Source: JBIKVP01 sp044356745 (lineage in GTDB: Bacteria; Pseudomonadota; Alphaproteobacteria; Rhizobiales; Beijerinckiaceae). Taken from it: 19,639 bases of DNA. A model generated the notes under the pieces. That model saw only the letters and a program-made list of their open reading frames with translations. It was not told the origin of the DNA and did no database searches. Below, one piece after another: positions 17,530-19,639 of the stretch. Numbering within the stretch: the stretch's first letter is position 1; each line of letters starts with the position of its first letter. A program made the position numbers and the translations under genes. The DNA lies in assembly GCA_044356745.1 (NCBI GenBank), contig JBIKVP010000035.1:1-19639 (forward strand), given 5' to 3'.

Positions 17530-18758
17530 ATGAAAAATATTTTTTTAAAATGTAATAATGCGTCAATAGCTATGATTTTTTCTTTAACGATGATTCCTGT
17601 CGTTGGAATTGTATCATTTGGCATGGACTATTCTAAAGCAAGTAGTTATAAGACGCGATTACAGGCAGCAGTAGATGCAGGAGCAGTTGCTGGAATGTCT
17701 GCTCAAGGTAATTTAACAAATAATCAGCGTCAGAATATTGCTCAATCTATTTTAAATAGCAATCTAGTTAATTCTGAACTCATTAATGTTGTTGCTAACA
17801 TAATCATAAATGGTAATGTTCTTACAATCAATGCTACAGCAGATTCTCCAAATAATTTATCGCGTTTTTTCTCGTACAATAAAACAATAATTAATGCCGT
17901 TAGCCAAGTTTCAGTAACAACAAACACAATTTCCTCAAATGAAAATGTATGCATACTTGTGAAATCACCAACCGCAAATCAGGCACTACTTGTGAATAGT
18001 GGAGCAAATATAACAGCTTCAAATTGTCGTATGGATGTTTTATCAACTGCATCTCCTGCTGCAATTTTTAATGCATCCAGTAATATGAATTTTACGAAAA
18101 CCTGTGTTGCGGGTGAAACGTTATTAATAATGGCGGAACAGTTAACAACTTGCAAACAAACTGCACAGGCGCAACCGATCCTTTTGCTGGAGCATTACCA
18201 ACTCCTACTGTAGGTGCCTGCACAGTTAATGGCGCTAATTATTCAGGTGTACAAACACTTTCTCCAAGGGTTTATTGCGGTACATTTAACTTCAACGGTA
18301 CAGGGACACTTAATCTTAATCCAGGTTTATATATATTTAATAATACTCGCTGGAATATAAATAGTGGATGGAGTGTTCAAGAAACAGGTGGTGGAGGTGT
18401 AACTTTTTATTTTACAAATGCGAACTCATATATTCAGATCAATAGTGGAGCAGCAATTAACATAACAGCGCCTACAATAGGAACATATGCTGACATATTG
18501 ATTTTTGAACCAAGCGGGCTATCAACGTCGAGTTTTTCAATCAATGGCGCAGCTGGACACGTTTTTAAAGGGTTAATTTACTTACCAAGCAGAAACATAA
18601 CGTTTAATTCTGTTTCAACAGTTGCGTCAGAATATTTAACAATTGTTGTAAATACTTTAATTCTTGACAATGTTAATTGGAATATTAAATCAAGCAACAA
18701 ACAAATTAATGCCCCTGGTGGAGCCACAACACAAACAGTATTGCGTTATTTAAAATAA
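17530..18758 (+). pseudogene. Tad/Flp pilus-assembly-like protein (TadE/TadG type), frameshifted
   Basis: The first frame (17530-18213) starts with a short basic leader and a hydrophobic segment, IAMIFSLTMIPVVGIVSFGMDYSKAS, followed by YKTRLQAAVDAGAVAG. This is the usual N-terminus of TadE/TadG-like pilus assembly proteins, which are exported and membrane-anchored. After CVAGE (near 18117) the sense continues in another frame, NNGGTVNNLQTNC onward, through a Gly/Asn/Thr-rich beta-repeat region (GTFNFNGTGTLNLNPGLYIF) to a stop at 18756-18758. The second frame is closed upstream by TGA at 18114-18116, so the switch lies between 18115 and about 18135 and equals one lost base. No canonical slippery heptamer is visible. 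Restored, the protein would have about 409 residues. No other tad genes are nearby, and codon use is far more AT-rich than in pbpC or addAB. A sequencing error is possible. Confidence 0.75.
18751..18758 (+). repeat. Left copy of a probable 8-bp target-site duplication
   Basis: TAAAATAA here is repeated exactly at 19447-19454, directly against the right end of the IS1595-type element. Eight-base duplications are typical of that family. On this side eight extra bases (18759-18766) separate it from the inverted repeat. It overlaps the stop codon of the pilin-like gene. Confidence 0.5.
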
Positions 18759-18766
18759 AAACAGAT

Positions 18767-18784
18767 GGGGCTGTCCTAGATAAC
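18767..18784 (+). repeat. Left terminal inverted repeat of the IS1595-type element
   Basis: GGGGCTGTCCTAGATAAC matches the right end in 17 of 18 positions after reverse complementing. The match stops right after AAC, which fixes the inner boundary. Confidence 0.85.
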
Positions 18785-19011
18785 GCTCATCAGTGTTATG
18801 TTGGATTGCATGAAGAAGAGCCAATTAAGCTGGCATAAGCAGGAGCGATTGATTGAGTATTTTGTGAGTGGCTCGTTCTGCGTGTTTGGTTGATGTGAAC
18901 AAAACGACTGCGGCGTATTATTTTCATCGTCTGCGTGAGCTTATCGCTGACCAGACTGAGCAGGAAGCTGTTGAGGCTTTTGGCGGCGAGATTGAAGTTG
19001 ATGATTCGTAT

Positions 19012-19036
19012 CCACGGATCAAGTCCGAGGACAAGC
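19012..19036 (+). repeat. 25-base palindromic repeat inserted in the transposase reading frame
   Basis: In IS1595 transposases the motif reads VDESYFGG without a gap. Here the TAT (Tyr, 19009-19011) and TTT (Phe, 19037-19039) codons are separated by 25 bases. With the preceding T, this segment forms TCC-A-CGGA, loop TCAAG, TCCG-A-GGA (19011-19031), a stem with one A-A mismatch. It closely resembles the ATCCTCGGGTCAAGCCCGAG-type palindromic repeat widespread in alphaproteobacteria. Confidence 0.6.
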
Positions 19037-19245
19037 TTTGGGGGCACGCGCAAGGGTAAGCGGGGAAGAGGAGCTGCGGGTAAAGTCCCTGTTTTTGGCC
19101 TGTTAAAGCGCGGTGGGCGGGTGTATACGCAGATCTTTATGCTTCCAGTAAAACGTTAATGCCCATTATTGAACGCAAAGTGGTTCCTGATAGCATTGTC
19201 TACTCGGATTGCTGGCGCGGTTACAATGTGCTCGATGTGAGCGAA

Positions 19246-19354
19246 TTTGCTTCGCTGCCCATCGGGTCAAACACGATCGCATCAACCGTTCAAAACTGTT
19301 TGCAAACAAGCATAATCACATCAACGGAATTGACCCGAAGGGCAGCGAAGCAAA
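19246..19354. repeat. 26-base inverted-repeat pair with a 57-base loop inside the IS
   Basis: The left arm is 19246-19271 (core GCTTCGCTGCCCATCGGGTC). The right arm is 19329-19354 (core GACCCGAAGGGCAGCGAAGC). The arms are complementary at 24 of 26 positions. The left core interrupts the expected SEFKHxRIN coding sequence by exactly 20 bases, so it looks inserted. The right core sits where the transposase loses its third catalytic region. The pair could fold into a long hairpin. Confidence 0.7.
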
Positions 19355-19428
19355 TGGCATTTTAACAACCCTGACCCAAAAGCACAATTAAAATAACTCA
19401 AACGATGGGTTAAACAAAATCTAACCTA

Positions 19429-19446
19429 GTTATCTAGGGCAGCCCC
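19429..19446 (-). repeat. Right terminal inverted repeat of the IS1595-type element
   Basis: On the minus strand it reads GGGGCTGCCCTAGATAAC, one base different from the left end. The transposase terminal TAG overlaps its first base. Confidence 0.85.
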
Positions 19447-19454
19447 TAAAATAA
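19447..19454 (+). repeat. Right copy of a probable 8-bp target-site duplication
   Basis: TAAAATAA directly abuts the right inverted repeat and equals 18751-18758. See the left copy for the eight-base offset on that side. Confidence 0.5.
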
Positions 19455-19514
19455 TTATAGCGTAGGCATATTGTTGTTTTAATTTATAAATATATTTAAT
19501 TATAATTTATCATC

Positions 19515-19540
19515 TATACCCCTCACATTTGAAGAGTTGG
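19515..19540 (+). repeat. Terminal inverted repeat of the right IS630-type copy
   Basis: It reads TATACCCCTC, five variable bases, then TGAAGAGTTGG, with 21 of 26 positions the same as the left-edge end read inward. It overlaps the last codons of the transposase. Confidence 0.7.
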
Positions 19541-19639
19541 TGCCTGAAGTATTTTGAAGTTATCGGATAGGCGGTCAACCCATAATCGTGCTTTTTGCGG
19601 AAAAGTGGTATTCAGGAAGCCAAGGATGGCCTTCACGAA
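19523..19639 (-). CDS. IS630-like transposase, C-terminal fragment (38 codons plus stop)
   Basis: The frame is open from the window edge to a TGA at 19525-19523. The peptide includes AILGFLNTTFPQKARLWVDR followed by LSDNFKIL. A hydrophobic helix, a TxP turn, an aromatic-basic stretch and a final (S/T)DNF(R/K)(I/V) motif are typical of the C-terminal tail of many IS630 transposases. The catalytic DDE residues lie off the window. The identification is supported by the terminal repeat that overlaps the stop codon. Confidence 0.55.
   Translation of the reverse strand, partial: FVKAILGFLNTTFPQKARLWVDRLSDNFKILQAPTLQM

Larger units (their letters stand above)
18810..19429 (+). pseudogene. IS1595-family transposase, multiply disrupted
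   Basis: Reading begins at ATG 18810 (MKKSQLSWHKQERLIEYFVSG) and shifts near 18868 into ARSACLVDVNKTTAAYYFHRLREL and EIEVDDSY. A 25-base insertion at 19012-19036 then moves the frame to FGGTRKGKRGRGAAGKVPVFG. A one-base loss near 19140 leads to ASSKTLMPIIERK and YSDCWRGYNVLDVSEF. A 20-base insertion after SEF shifts the frame again to KHDRINRSKLFANKHNHINGI. The last part, WHFNNPDPKAQLK, TAA (19394-19396), LKRWVKQNLT, TAG (19427-19429), resembles the family C-terminus with a Gln codon turned into a stop. About 30 residues normally lying between HINGIE and the C-terminal WRFN segment seem to be missing. The two visible catalytic acids (in EVDDSY and YSDCW) remain, but the third site is lost. 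Confidence 0.85.
18767..19446 (+). mobile_element. Degenerate IS1595-type insertion sequence, about 680 bp
   Basis: The element is bounded by 18-base inverted repeats that differ at one position: GGGGCTGTCCTAGATAAC at 18767-18784, and the complement of GGGGCTGCCCTAGATAAC at 19429-19446. Inside is one broken plus-strand transposase of the IS1595 family (IS1016/ISPna2-like), recognised by HRLRELIA, EIEVDDSY, KGKRGRGAAGKVPVFGLLKRGG and YSDCWRGYNVLDVSEF. It is inserted just after the stop codon of the pilin-like gene. The transposase has several frame breaks, an internal nonsense codon and a probable deletion, so it cannot move by itself. It might still be mobilised if an intact copy exists elsewhere. 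Confidence 0.85.
19515..19639 (-). mobile_element. 3' end of an IS630-type insertion sequence, cut by the window edge
   Basis: This element enters from the right, with its transposase reading leftwards and ending at 19523. Its outer tip TATACCCCTC and internal TGAAGAGTTGG match the end at 98-123. It is therefore probably the opposite end of the same kind of element, in the same orientation as the left-edge copy. The region between the IS1595-type element and this tip (19455-19514) is AT-rich and holds no gene that I can see. Confidence 0.65.

Noticed and set aside
18115..18140. Programmed ribosomal frameshifting joining the two halves of the pilin-like gene.
   Set aside because: No X XXY YYZ heptamer in the first reading frame and no stable downstream stem are visible. 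A plain base loss or sequence error is more likely.
18150..18758. The second half of the pilin-like gene as an independent gene with a TTG start.
   Set aside because: The frame already reads meaningful homologous sequence before the TTG and has no ribosome-binding site. It continues directly from the first half, so one frameshifted gene is the simpler explanation.
1..19639. The window as one complete circular molecule, since the left and right transposase fragments would join in frame.
   Set aside because: Joined, they would make only a 57-residue protein lacking every catalytic motif, far short of an IS630 transposase. The phase match has a one-in-three chance. A segment bounded by repeats explains it better, though only reads across the edges can settle this.
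1..19639. CRISPR arrays, tRNA or rRNA genes, toxin-antitoxin or phage-defence modules.
   Set aside because: I saw no regularly spaced direct repeats, no cloverleaf or rRNA-like sequence and no defence gene signature on either strand. AddAB has a housekeeping repair role here.

Overview
The window looks like a piece of an alphaproteobacterial chromosome of moderate GC. The evidence is an alphaproteobacterial-type glutamyl-tRNA synthetase (LSKR signature), a cheA-cheW-cheY-cheB-cheR cluster whose CheA carries a receiver domain, an AddB-AddA pair instead of RecBCD, a DUF3833 lipoprotein, and palindromic repeats of the ATCC...GGA kind common in that class. I cannot name a genus from sequence alone.

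Layout. 1-123: 5' end of an IS630-type insertion sequence running off the left edge. 186-1550: gltX, immediately beside that IS. 1712-7553: a compact same-strand chemotaxis cluster (CheA kinase, CheW coupler, CheY output regulator, CheB methylesterase, CheR methyltransferase). It holds signalling and adaptation functions but no receptor gene. 7554-7695: convergent gap with two hairpins. 7696-14993: minus-strand block with a small lipoprotein, addA and addB (overlapping by 4 bp); AddAB is the double-strand-break end-resection nuclease-helicase. 15040-15100: a two-hairpin palindromic repeat. 15148-17256: pbpC, a bifunctional peptidoglycan synthase. 17257-18758: a strikingly AT-rich stretch with one orphan Tad/Flp-pilus-like gene broken by a single frameshift. 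18767-19446: a decayed IS1595-type insertion sequence. 19515-19639: 3' end of an IS630-type element running off the right edge.

The two window edges carry the two opposite ends of what appears to be the same IS630-type family. Their terminal repeats match at 21 of 26 positions, each edge stops about 123-125 bases inside the element, and both copies point the same way. This fits either a segment lying between two copies in direct orientation or a short-read contig broken at a multicopy IS.

Most of the window is ordinary housekeeping and chemotaxis sequence. I found no convincing new defence, secretion or metabolic system. The noteworthy material is in the right-hand 2.4 kb: the frameshifted orphan pilin-like gene, and an IS transposase that carries a 25-base palindromic repeat insertion and a separate 26-base inverted-repeat pair.
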